A DNA stretch of 20,528 bases from Chara braunii (GCA_003427395.1 BFEA01000067.1:3881048-3901575), one strand, 5' to 3'; positions 8,690 to 17,427 are shown, counted from the stretch's first letter. Translations and numbers: made by a program. The notes: generated by a model from the letters alone, not told the origin.

Positions 8690-9905
8690 TTTCAGGCCTC
8701 ATGCTCCCATCAGGCTAGGTTACAGAGTTGCACCACCTTGCTCCAGCACCGACCAACATTGCTTCAGATATGATCCCCGATGACCACTGAGACTGCCCCC
8801 GCAAACAGCCCCCCAAATCTCACTATCAAGCCTCACGCCCCCACTAAGCTAGGTCACAGAGTTGTGCCACCTGGCTCCGGCTCCAGCCAGCGTTGCTCCA
8901 ACATCGGTCTTCGAGGGCCACCTTTTCGACCACCCTACGCAGGATCACAAATGAATTGTCAGATACCACTTATTCTTGCAACCTCCTCGAGAGGCGAAAC
9001 AAGTCAAATTTAGAAAAAAAGAAGAAAAAACTTCAGTTCCACAGAACAGTTCTGCCTCCATTATCGAAGGGAATAACAAAGACTGATCCGAGTGAAGTTA
9101 GTAGCCAGTGGCCGATACCCACCGAAATTTCAGCGCCATTGCATCCACCACCCACTTCCTCCATCCCGATCACCTCCGTCCTCCCCAACACCGTCCTCGT
9201 GAAGAACTTCAGAGAGCCTCTTCTCCACAGGGGCCTAGCCCTATCATCACCCTGACATTCTTTGCCCCCACAAAAATCCCAGTCTCCGTCCTCGAGGTGG
9301 TGAACTAACACTACCCAATGCCAATTGCACCAGAGTTCACTCTCACTAGCCGGTACCCATCAGACAACTTAAACTACCCGACGCCAATCGCATCTGATAA
9401 GAAGCCCCCCTAGCCGGTACCCATCGAGCAGCCCTATTTCCTCCCCTCTCCGTCCTTGTAAAGAATCATTTGATGCCCTTGGCCCCTTACTTCAAAGCAG
9501 GTCCCCAAAAGCTCCACAGGATGCTCCGCTAGTTTTTTTTTTAACAAAATTTAAGATGTCGGGGCCATTACCCGGCTTAGCTACAAAACGACTTCTTACG
9601 ACTTCAACTTCGGACGAACCGCTGACAAAAGTAGGGCAAAAATAGGAAACCAAGCGAGCCCTGAAACAGTCGACCTGAAAAATCCCACCTCCATCATCGA
9701 AGGGAAAAACCTTATTTGCCTTCCCAACTCCGTCCTCGTAAAGGGCCCTGACTACCCAACGCCAATCGCATTTGTCAGGGGTTCCCCCTAGCTGGTACCC
9801 GTTGAAAAACCCTTTTTCATGCTCTCTCTATCCTTGCAAAGAATCATTTGATGCCTTCTGCTCCCTATTTCAAAACAAAAACCCCTAGGCCCTACGCGAT
9901 GTTCC
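8690..9905. repeat. Internally duplicated non-coding block
   Basis: Several long imperfect direct repeats are nested here. About 8695-8775 and 8822-8905 share AGGCTAGGTTACAGAGTTG/AAGCTAGGTCACAGAGTTG and what follows. About 9054-9205 and 9688-9743 share CTCCATYATCGAAGGGAA and CCGTCCTCGT. About 9411-9530 and 9786-9905 share CCCTAGCYGGTACCC and AAAGAATCATTTGATGCC. The word pair CTACCCRAYGCCAATYGCA and CTAGCYGGTACCC appears three times (near 9313, 9375, 9751). No frame is recognisable. It may be the remains of a non-autonomous element amplified in place. Confidence 0.6.
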
Positions 9906-11050
9906 ATTATACCATCCCATGAACCCCCTGTTCAGAATTCTGAAGAAAATCTAACGAATTGAATTCGGTCAAATTAGGAAAAACCGTAGGAATTCAATTA
10001 CAAAAAGCAAAAATTAGATTTATGTAAGGTATGCTATTGAAAAAAATAAAAACAAAGAAATGTGAATTTAGATTTAGGTATTCAACAATGATGTTCATAA
10101 TAGATTTTCGAACCTCCGCTATGATTAAGACCTATTCGGAAAAATTTTAGAAGAGGATCAAGGATAGATCAGAAAGACTCTACGCAAAAGAACAAATTAA
10201 AAAAATGATTGTGTAAATTGATAAATTCATAATCCTTCATTGAGATCAGATAAAATTATAACTTACGAGTTTCAGTTTATAAATCTTACTCACAGAATAC
10301 AAGTATTAAGAGTCCTACTCAAAAAACAAATTCCAAATTAAGGATCAATTACATCCAGAAACCATCTAAAATCTCATGAATCAGATTTAAAGAAAACGAA
10401 AAAAAAAACAGAAAAGACAGCTGCAACTCAAAAAAATCAGAGGAGAATCGTGACAAATCAGAAAATTCACGATTGACAGCAATTTCGGATGATAAGACAG
10501 CCAAGCCACGCGCGAGATGAATCCTAATCCAAATCTAATAGAAAGCAGTCCCCCGTCCCTTCTACCTCAACCAACTACACCCGCCACTTACCTCACTCGC
10601 CTCAAACATTACCCCTGTGTCTTTGGGGAAGGAAAACTTCCTTCCTCCCAGTACTGGCATTACAACTCGAAACTACTAATCTGTGACTTTGTCAAAATTT
10701 CAAAAGTGTTACCAAAACGACCAAATAGCCGTAATCTATTGTAACAAACATCTGCTAGCAAAAATACCCCTTAAAATCCTAAACAAAAAAACTAACTCTA
10801 CCCACTGTAAGGGAAAGCATGCCCGCCGAAAACAAAAGTCCCGCTATATATTGTTATCTGAAACGACAATAGAAGCACCGGAGCATAACCAAAACACTTA
10901 ATAAATACTGCAAATAAAAACATTCTCCCAATAATCCTACAAAAGCATAAGACAAAAACAACAAGCTTGCGTAAAAACTCGTATAAACACATAAAACAAA
11001 GCCTACAAAATTACCAGCCATGAATTCTGCAGCGGGCCTCTAGCTACCTT
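9906..11050. other. AT-rich intergenic sequence, nothing recognised
   Basis: Over 1.1 kb of A-rich sequence. Open frames (75 codons at 10517-10744 and 72 at 10683-10901) are short and low in complexity. No repeat or RNA gene was seen. Confidence 0.6.
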
Positions 11051-11122
11051 GGTCTATAGCGAAGGTTGCTTGCCTATTGGACTTATGCGACTAGACCGTT
11101 GGCCTAATCTCACAGGCCACAT

Positions 11123-11210
11123 GGATATTCAATCCAGTTCAGTTTCGCCTGGTACCACTGTCCGTACCAGTCCAGTCCTGTCCAGTTCAATCCAGTCAGT
11201 CCGCTGGGGG
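11123..11210. repeat. TCCAGT-rich short repeats
   Basis: CAGTCCAGT, TGTCCAGTTCAATCCAGT and similar words recur over about 80 bases, consistent with a decayed five- to ten-base tandem repeat. Confidence 0.5.
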
Positions 11211-11353
11211 TATACCCCAGTTGCAGTGTGCATTTTTATTCATTCTTCATTTGCACAATTTGGAGTATGTGCGTTATGAGTTTGCGTTGGAGCTGCACTG
11301 TCCTCTCTAACTCCATCTCCATGTCCTTCTTCCTCATCCCTCCATCTTGATCT

Positions 11354-11383
11354 TGACGGACCGCCATCCCGGCAGGTCCGTCA
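11354..11383. repeat. 9 bp perfect inverted repeat, TGACGGACC/GGTCCGTCA
   Basis: Two 9-base complementary arms separated by a 12-base loop (GCCATCCCGGCA). No flanking duplication was seen. Confidence 0.7.
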
Positions 11384-11399
11384 TAAATCCAACAGAAAC

Positions 11400-12200
11400 A
11401 CATAACAAAACATATAAAATTGTCATCTTACAGGGATAAATAAACAGCAAGTGGGTCTGAAAAACATCCAAACAACAACTCTATACATGTCACTTGCATC
11501 ACAAACTAGCAGCGGACGAAGCGCCCTAGTCATAACCCCGTGCCCTAGTCATAACTTAACTCTCGATGACAGGGTGATAAAAACACCAAATCGTGGAGGG
11601 GATACAACTGACGCACTGGGTCGTGAAGACCCAGTTGTTTCGGCAATCACTCCACGTGGAGGAGAAGGACCAAAATCATCATCACACATAAGACTCTACG
11701 CCATAATGCTCAACAGGAGATAACGAACGCTCACAGCAGGACGAACACACACTGAATCGCTGACAGATACTAGCTGCCATGCCGAGTTTTGACGAGCGTC
11801 CTGCTCGAGAAGAGTTGACGTCAACACCGACAATGTGCTCCATGTACAAACTCCACATCTAAAACCGGTCGCGCTGAAAGCGCCCTGGTCATAGCTCCGT
11901 ATAGCCTATGGCGACGACCTCAAAAAATCGATCTCCTCTATGATACTCTGCACCCATACACAACACAACAAAACAACTGTGCACTGTCACCATGCTGTTC
12001 AAGCACCGACAGTTGCCATGGGCCGCCAGGGACAAGATGGGTATCGCAGCCTCGACCTTGGGCAAGCGCCCTTGTCCTGGCCGAAAGCTTGGAGCATAAG
12101 CGCTAGGCTGCTTGGCAGAGTGCCGTCACACCCCCTTTGTTGTGTTTTTCAAAGGTCTCGCTCTAAGACTTTGGCCGTCTCCCCAATACCCTCCGCATGC
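11400..12200. other. Intergenic sequence with dispersed short repeats, no gene seen
   Basis: AGCGCCCTRGTCATARC occurs near 11519 and 11878. A CTGGGTC..GACCCAG hairpin lies at about 11618-11638. Open frames up to about 100 codons (11940-12242) show no recognisable protein. Confidence 0.5.
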
Positions 12201-12280
12201 ACAAAAGACAAAAAATCTGGCGGTGTATCTTTCCACTTCTAATGGAAGATTCATTCTCATTTTGCATATTTCGTGAGTGG
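12201..12280 (-). mobile_element. Relic of the GGGCCTCG-ended miniature element (inverted)
   Basis: The segment reads as the reverse complement of the interior of the element at 14031-14139: ACAAAAGACAAAAA, GGCGGTGTATCTTTCCAC and GATTCATTCTCATTTTGCA correspond to the same words there with few changes. Its own terminal repeats are not recognisable. Confidence 0.6.
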
Positions 12281-12340
12281 TATGCACATTTAAAAAAAAA
12301 ACAAAGCAAACTAATCTGTATTCTTCTCTCAATCTTCTTT

Positions 12341-12847
12341 GGGCCTCGTTCCACTACTCGCCATCCGCCACAAACAGTGGCGAGACTTGGCGAGGCCAAA
12401 AAGTTCATGTTTCTGGCGGAAAACGACTCTTGGTTCCATTGCATCGCCGCCGCCACGTGCGCTGTGGTTGCTGTCCCGGCCTGCTCCCCAGACTGTGGCG
12501 GATGGCGAGCTAATGGAACGGTGGCGGCCTTCTCTTCACCATGTAGTCGGACTGGAATTCACTCCAGGTGCAGCGAAAAATGGCCAACACTAGGGGACAA
12601 CACAGGTAGACTGTCAGGACCGCTGTGTCAGCGGCAATGGCCACACGAAGCATTTCGCGGAGGGGTGAGGAGTAGCACCTCCACAAAGGGCCGTTGCAGG
12701 CAGGCGAAATGGAAAGGCTTGGCGACACATCGCCAAGTGATTTCGGACCCAAATTCTGACTGCGTCCATTTCGTGGCTATTGGCGATGCAATGGAACGAA
12801 GTCGCATCCGCCATGCGTGGCGGATGGCGAGTAGTGGAACGAGGGCC
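12341..12847. mobile_element. Foldback element with 31 bp terminal inverted repeats
   Basis: The left arm 12341-12371 begins GGGCCTCGTTCCACTACTCG and ends GCCATCCGCCAC. The right arm 12817-12847 is its complement at 30 of 31 positions. A second nested inverted pair, GTTCCATTGCATCGCC at 12433-12448 against 12782-12797, is perfect. A direct copy of part of the right arm (GTGGCGGATGGCGAG) sits in the middle at 12495-12509. The flanks give a possible 3 bp duplication, TTT on each side. A 233-codon frame crosses the left arm but reads through repeat sequence and has no protein similarity I recognise. No transposase is present. Confidence 0.65.
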
Positions 12848-12850
12848 TTT

Positions 12851-13125
12851 GTATATATTTTCCTCATTTATCTCATCCTCTCGCTACTCTATGTATAGTA
12901 CGGGGGAACACCAACCAAACCGGGAACTCTCCCCAGCCCACAGGGTAGGGTTGCACCACAGCAGTGGTGCCAGAACAAGGCTTGTATCAGCCCCTCACCA
13001 CGATGATGGGGGGTGATCACGCATTGCCTATAGCGGAAACCGGCGATGCTAGTGCCGAGCGTCTGTAGCCAGTCACGCGCACCTCCCCTTACCTCCCTCC
13101 AACCCCCCTCATTAGCCATGTCTAA
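12851..13125. other. Intergenic sequence, nothing recognised
   Basis: Short frames only. An imperfect GCACCACAGCAGTGGTGC inverted repeat lies around 12953-12970. Confidence 0.5.
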
Positions 13126-13135
13126 TGGCCAATAT

Positions 13136-13303
13136 CATTGCTGGCCTTAGGCCCTAGCTGGATTGGTAAGGCACAGAAGTTGCATTCAGGAGGTTGTGGG
13201 TTCAATCCCCATGCCCTCATGTACGTGCCTGGGCCGGGGCAAGCTTGGTGTTCTACCAGCTAGAGATAACCCGTTGGCCCTCCAAGCCAGCATTGGCAGG
13301 ACC
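13136..13303 (+). mobile_element. tRNA-derived SINE with 10 bp target-site duplication
   Basis: A Pol III A box (TAGCTGGATTGG, 13155-13166) and B box (GGTTCAATCCC, 13199-13209) are spaced as in a tRNA, with TTGCATT in the anticodon-loop position. The acceptor stem does not close, so it is tRNA-derived and not a tRNA gene. TGGCCAATAT at 13126-13135 and 13304-13313 flanks a 168-base unit, the footprint of LINE-mediated insertion. No poly(A) tail is visible, so the 3' tail is of another type or lost. Confidence 0.7.
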
Positions 13304-13313
13304 TTGGCCAATA

Positions 13314-14030
13314 TTGTTTGATGGTACGGCCAGACATGGATGAATCTCACCGCAATCACGTCCAGAGGTTAGCAGGAAAAAGTCCTACTAGTAGTGTATG
13401 TCCTTATTCGGTCCCACCAGCTGATGGTGTGGCATCCCGATGGAACTCGTTGGTCCCATCGGGCATGCTCAAAATACTCAAACACGGTCGTCTTCACTTT
13501 CCTTTCCCGTGTGTTGCGGCATGGCTGGCATCTCACAGTGGCCCGCTTCATCACGCTCCAGATTCGCCGAGTGTATTTTGAGGTCAAGGTAGAGAGATAC
13601 ACTGTTCATTTGTTTCTTGTCTTTTCCATATATGTCGAGTGGCGGGGAGAGGGCCTTACTTCAGTGCTTCACCTTTAATGCGCCAACGGTCATATTCCTC
13701 TTCGGGAAAGGATTGCCCCCTCGGACCGGATTCACCTACCGACGCGCCAGGCATTCCTTCCGCGCCGCTGGCAGAGGCCGGAACAACGCCCGCGCGTTTC
13801 CAACCGCGGAGACAACTATGCAGATGCGGGGCGAGCAGGCTCGGCGGTAGGCCCTGCGCCCTCTACTCCTACTCCTTTTCCTCCCCCCTATTTTTTCGTT
13901 TTGTTTTTTCGAAAGGTGCGACGGCCTTGGGCGACATCCTTGAGCGACAGCCTTGAGGTATCAGGCCTTGCCGAGCCACCCGCCAAGTCCAAAAAAAGCG
14001 AAGGTCCTTGCACCCAAAAGGGTCTTTAGT
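13314..14030. other. Intergenic sequence with repeat relics, no gene recognised
   Basis: About 13583-13625 (GATACACTGTTCATTTGTTTCTTGTC) resembles the interior of the element at 14031-14139. About 13897-13945, with a T-rich run then CGAAAGGTGCGACGGCCTTG, resembles the tail of the SINE at 19749-20018. A GC-rich stretch at about 13700-13860 is open in two frames (77 and 105 codons), but neither product is recognisable. Confidence 0.45.
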
Positions 14031-14139
14031 GGGCCTCGCTCAAGTGCTCACCAAATGTGCGAAATGAGAATGAATCTACCGAAGGAATGTGGAAAGATAC
14101 GCCGCCACATTTGTTTTTGTCTTTTGTGGAGCGAGGCCC
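14031..14139. mobile_element. Miniature inverted-repeat element, GGGCCTCGCTC ends
   Basis: GGGCCTCGCTC at 14031-14041 and GAGCGAGGCCC at 14129-14139 form perfect 11 bp terminal inverted repeats. AGT flanks both sides (14028-14030 and 14140-14142), a possible 3 bp target-site duplication. The 109-base unit cannot encode protein. The same interior appears inverted at 12201-12280 and more weakly at about 13583-13625 and 6636-6685. The ends resemble those of the larger foldback at 12341-12847. GG-rich ends with a 3 bp duplication recall PIF/Harbinger MITEs, but the duplication is not the usual TWA. Confidence 0.65.
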
Positions 14140-14356
14140 AGTAACTGTGAATCCGAAGCCCTATACTTAGGCCCTGCTCCCCTAAATTACATTTTGCCAC
14201 CACTCACCAGTCGACGTGTTAACCTATAGAATCGGACCGCTCCAGATTTTGCAATGCATTTGCAATGCATCCGGATAAAATTCAGGGGCAGATACATTTC
14301 AAATGTTGTGCAGTGGAAAGTGTTCGGGGAGAGGTGCGGAATATCGGGATGGATCT

Positions 14357-14590
14357 GTTTTTTTTGCCCTTTTTTTTGATCTGCTATTTCCGTATCTCCG
14401 CCGAAAACACCTCCAGCCCTGCCCTCACCCAACCCTCCATTTTGCATTTTGCACATACGGTGAGGTGTGCGGCATCGAGCCGACCGATGGCGGCTCAGGT
14501 AGATCATCGACGGCCTGTAATTGGATTCGAACTGGAGTCGGTTTCTCAACAGTTTTTGCATGGGTGCTTAGGAGTCAGCCACGGGAAGGT
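14357..14590 (-). mobile_element. tRNA-derived SINE relic, minus strand
   Basis: On the minus strand TGGCTGACTCCTAAGCACCC (A-box region, about 14562-14581) is followed by AACTGTTGAGAAACCGACTC and AGTTCGAATCC (B box, 14523-14533). The order of motifs matches the minus-strand SINE at 19749-20018, including AACTGTTGA between the boxes. T-rich runs at about 14357-14381 may be the remains of the poly(A) tail. No target-site duplication was found. Confidence 0.5.
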
Positions 14591-14913
14591 CCCACTAGCG
14601 ATAGCGAAGAGGGTTGGATAAATATCCTGAAACTGGTCGTATTTTAACGGGAGATGCAGAAAAACAGTTCAATCTCGGCAGTCTGCACCTTTCCACAAAC
14701 AAGTCCAGAGTCGGGTGCTCAATCCACTATTCTCTTCGCTACCCTCTTTCCCCGAACACAACGGACCCTCTTCTTGGCTGTACCGGATCGGACATATAGC
14801 TTGCGTACGTTCAATTTCAGGGCGCGTTATGTTCGGGGGAAGACGGTAGTCGGACCTAGCCCCCGATAGTAGTCATCACCGGGGAAGACGGTAGCTCGTC
14901 GCCGGGGGCAAGG
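14591..14913. other. Intergenic sequence, no gene seen
   Basis: GGGGAAGACGGTAG occurs twice (about 14835 and 14881). Short frames only. Confidence 0.5.
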
Positions 14914-14994
14914 TCCCACTTGCGCAAATTAGGAGATTTCGGCCGTTGATCTTTGCTATCTACGGTCAGTATCTCTTAATTCGCGCAAGTGGGA
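14914..14994. ncRNA. Candidate long hairpin, 24 bp stem and 33-base loop
   Basis: The left arm 14914-14937 begins TCCCACTTGCGCAAATTAGG and the right arm 14971-14994 ends GCGCAAGTGGGA. The arms pair at 22 positions, plus one G/U and one A/C. The geometry suits either a small-RNA precursor or a tiny foldback element. It abuts the purine tract at 14995. Confidence 0.45.
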
Positions 14995-15095
14995 AAAAAG
15001 AAGTGGTAAAAAAGAAAAAAGAAGAAAGAAAAAAGAAAAAAGAAAAAAGAAAAAAGAGAAAAAAAAAGAGAAAAACGAAAAAGAAAAAAAGAGGT
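14995..15095 (+). repeat. Purine-only GA/AAAAG tract
   Basis: Almost unbroken A/G sequence of AAAAAG, AAGAAG and GAAAAA units. The lysine-rich frame running through it into 15482 is an artefact of the tract. Confidence 0.85.
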
Positions 15096-16320
15096 CGCTC
15101 ATTTGTGACGCGTGACAAAGTCCGTTCGCTTTTTCTTTTCTTGAGGGCGCGCGCGGGGGGCCCCGTTCCCCCCAAAAGCGCGGTTTCGAAAAACGGATTT
15201 GAACAACTCGGTGGGCCCTTGGTTGGCTACCGCCGTCCTGGGGGCCAATTTTGGCGGGCTTTCCTTGCTCCGTGGAGAGTTCTGCCCGACTGGCCCGCCA
15301 CGCGATTGGAGGAGGCGAAGGAAGTGTCATCTTTCATCGAGCGGGAGAGCGGGAGACAACGTTGTCTCTCATGGCTTGCCAGCAAGCGAAGAAATCAACA
15401 AACAAACTGGGCTTCCAGTAGGAGAGAGCGGGAATTGGCGGGGAAGAGGAGAAATCGAAAAGGGTGGGGTTGCGCTACGTAGGATGAGCGGAAATTAGCG
15501 GAGACGAAGACGGGAATCGACAATGCTTCGGCACATGATTGATATGATACTAGTATATGTGGGCCGGTGGGAAGTCATAGCTATCCTTAGGTTGTTTGCT
15601 GGCAGGTCAGGGAGACGTGTTTTGCGGGCGGCCGAGTGACTGTCCCCGTGCGTGTGAAGGGAGGAGTGAGTGGAGGAGGAGAGAGGGAAGGCAGGTTGCA
15701 GAGCGAGAGAGCATCAGCGGAGAAAGCGGAGGGTAATGGTGTCTCTTAGCGCCGGGGAAACCGGAGGGGGTTGGTCTCCCACTCCCAATGATGGCTGGGC
15801 GTTGGCGTTGTCGTTGGAGGGTGAGTGATATGCTACGCAGTGGCGGTGGAAGGAGAGGAGGGTGAAGTAATGGGCTATGGTGAGGAAAAGGGCGATGTGT
15901 GCGTCGCTCTATGGAAATGCTCGGCGCGCAAGCAAGCAGCCAGCGTCAGCCACTTTAGTGGGGTCATCTCTTTGTTGAGGAACAAGCAAATTGTCTGCTT
16001 GTCACCGATCGCGATCGATAGTGTGGGAGGGCGCCTCGCATGTTGATTCGTGGTCCGTTGTTGTGCGCTCTGCTTCTCTGTCTGCTTGTTGCAACTGATT
16101 GCCTTCGCTCTCTCTTCGACCGGACGGTGCCCCGGTCTTCTTTCTCAGCGCGGCACTGTTTTTTTATTATTTTATTTTATAGTTTTGATCAGTATGCGAA
16201 GAGAACATACTGCTATGGCTAGGGCAGTGAGGGCTGAGATTTGGAAGACGCTTAAGGTGATGGCGTTTGCATTAGTTTTGGGTCGACGTTGTTGGCTACC
16301 TTAACATTTTGATATGAAAT
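15096..16320. other. GC-rich region upstream of the kinesin gene
   Basis: High-GC, purine-biased sequence with many GAG/GGA words. It contains a perfect 16-base palindrome GAGACAACGTTGTCTC (15353-15368). Open frames of 60-100 codons look like composition effects. The region could hold distal promoter or a non-coding 5' exon of the kinesin gene; no exon boundaries can be called by eye. Confidence 0.45.
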
Positions 16321-16415
16321 GAACGAACGAACGAACGAACGAACGAACGAACGAACGGACGAGAGAATGAATGAATGAATGAATGAATGAATGAATGAAT
16401 GAACGAATGAATGAA
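16321..16415. repeat. Compound GAAC/GAAT tetranucleotide microsatellite
   Basis: About nine GAAC units are followed, after a short break, by about twelve GAAT units with a few variants. Inverted TTCATTCATTCATT occurs soon after, near 16463-16476. Confidence 0.9.
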
Positions 16416-16537
16416 AGGAGAACCTCTCTCTGGTATCTAAAGGAGAACCTCGTTAGCGTATGTTCATTCATTCATTTAGAAGGAAGCTTCCTCGTTAGTG
16501 TATCTGTCCTCACAGACTTGCGCTGCAAATGCTCGTT

Positions 16538-16847
16538 AACGGTAGCTAACCAGACGTTAACGAAGCAGTTAACGGTATCCGTTGATTGGAGTTCCGTGCC
16601 AGTTCGGAATGAAGGGGAACGGAATGAGGTGACTGCTTAACAAGGTTGAAGGAGGAGCAAGGTTAATTTATATGTGAGACAATTGTTGATGGTCATTCGG
16701 TATCGTTTTCTGTTGTTAACAAGGTTGTTAATAGCATAACAACGGGAGCGTTTTCTGTTGTTAACAAGGTTGTTAATAGCATAACAACGGGAGCAGTGTC
16801 GAGAACGCATAACGAGAAGGAGAAGGGAGAGAGCGGAGGAGCAACGG
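16538..16847. promoter_or_regulatory. Cluster of AACGG cores (MSA/MYB3R-like) upstream of the kinesin start
   Basis: AACGG occurs at 16538, 16571, 16618, 16741, 16786 and 16843, and its complement CCGTT at 16579: seven cores in 310 bases. Under even base use about 0.6 would be expected on both strands. Two cores read TTAACGGTA. AACGG is the core of the plant M-phase-specific activator element bound by three-repeat MYB proteins, which drives mitotic genes including some cytokinetic kinesins. The full consensus (YCYAACGGYY) is matched only partly. Some copies may lie in the 5' untranslated region, since the transcription start is unknown. Confidence 0.5.
16704..16793. repeat. Perfect 45 bp tandem duplication in the kinesin 5' region
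   Basis: Units 16704-16748 and 16749-16793 are identical. Each contains TGTTGTTAACAAGG and ends ATAACAACGGGAG, so the duplication adds a second GTTAAC palindrome and a second AACGG core. Lack of divergence means it is recent, or kept uniform. Confidence 0.95.
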
Positions 16848-16907
16848 AGGAGCAGCGGAGGAAGCAGTGGGAGGAGCAGCGGAGGAAGCAGTAGGAGGGA
16901 GGGAGGG

Positions 16908-17159
16908 ATGGAGATCGACAATGGGTCAGATGGGACGGCGTCCGAGGGAGGGCCAGAGAGCGTGCATTCGTATGTGACGCTGCCGGACAGCAACGTGCAG
17001 GTTATGGTGAGAGTGCGACCTCCAAACACGAGAGAGAGAGAGCAGGGGTATGTGAAGTGTGTTTCGGTTGATACGCCAACGAATTCTTTGTCAATTAATA
17101 TCAAGCCGCAGCCAAAGGGTTTCACGTTCGATTACGTGGCGGATGAGGGAGTCGACCAG
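16908..17159 (+). CDS. Kinesin motor protein, first coding exon (kinesin-12/POK-like)
   Basis: Eighty-four codons from ATG at 16908 end at CAG, followed by donor GTATGA at 17160, giving a phase 0 intron. Residues 1-27 are a polar, probably disordered leader. NVQVMVRVRPPNTRERE (about 28-44) is the first strand of the kinesin motor domain. FTFDYVADEGVDQ (about 72-84) is the strand leading towards the nucleotide pocket. The P-loop (GQTGSGKT type), switches and stalk must lie in later exons beyond the window. The V(R)RPP and FTFDxVADExxxQ wording matches what I recall of plant kinesin-12, microtubule motors acting at the preprophase band and phragmoplast in cell division. Kinesin identity is firm; the subclass is an inference. 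Reading past the donor meets TGA at 17163, supporting splicing. The ATG choice rests on it being the first one ahead of the motor. Confidence 0.85.
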
Positions 17160-17280
17160 GTATGATGACGATGCTATCAACTCTCTCGTCTCGTACCCTC
17201 TTCTGCCACGCTCTTGTCGATGGATATACTCGTGCCCTCTGCTGCTACTTGCCCTGCCTACCGTCGGGCGGAGGGAGGGG
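17160..17280 (+). repeat. Intron-start segment, copy I of a triplicated ~120 bp unit
   Basis: Begins at the donor site and ends CTGCCTACCGTC before a GA tract. GATGACGATGCTA, CTCTTGTCGATGGATATACT and TGCCTACCGTC recur in copies II and III. This copy lacks part of the middle found in the others. Confidence 0.7.
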
Positions 17281-17364
<84 letters not shown>

Positions 17365-17365
17365 N

Positions 17366-17422
<57 letters not shown>
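17281..17422. repeat. Long (GA)n microsatellite with one ambiguous base
   Basis: Uninterrupted GA dinucleotides over about 140 bases, with an N at 17365 that probably marks an assembly or length uncertainty. The true length may differ. Repeated E/R and S/L peptides from both strands are artefacts. Confidence 0.95.

Positions 17423-17427
<5 letters not shown>

Noticed and set aside
12197-12898. Open frame of 233 codons on the plus strand, the longest in the window
   Set aside because: It runs through an inverted-repeat relic and the left arm and most of the foldback element at 12341-12847, has no recognisable domain, and overlaps many frames on the other strand.
13639-13956. Possible retroelement gag fragment in GC-rich sequence
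   Set aside because: Proline/arginine-rich wording alone is not enough; no zinc knuckle, protease or polymerase motif was seen.
14946-15482. 178-codon plus-strand frame, lysine/arginine-rich at its start
   Set aside because: The first third is the purine tract translated as KKK/ERK, and the remainder shows no known motif. Open length is a composition effect.
16637-17125. 162-codon minus-strand frame over the kinesin exon
   Set aside because: It is the shadow of the kinesin exon and of the GAG-rich upstream sequence, giving leucine/serine runs.
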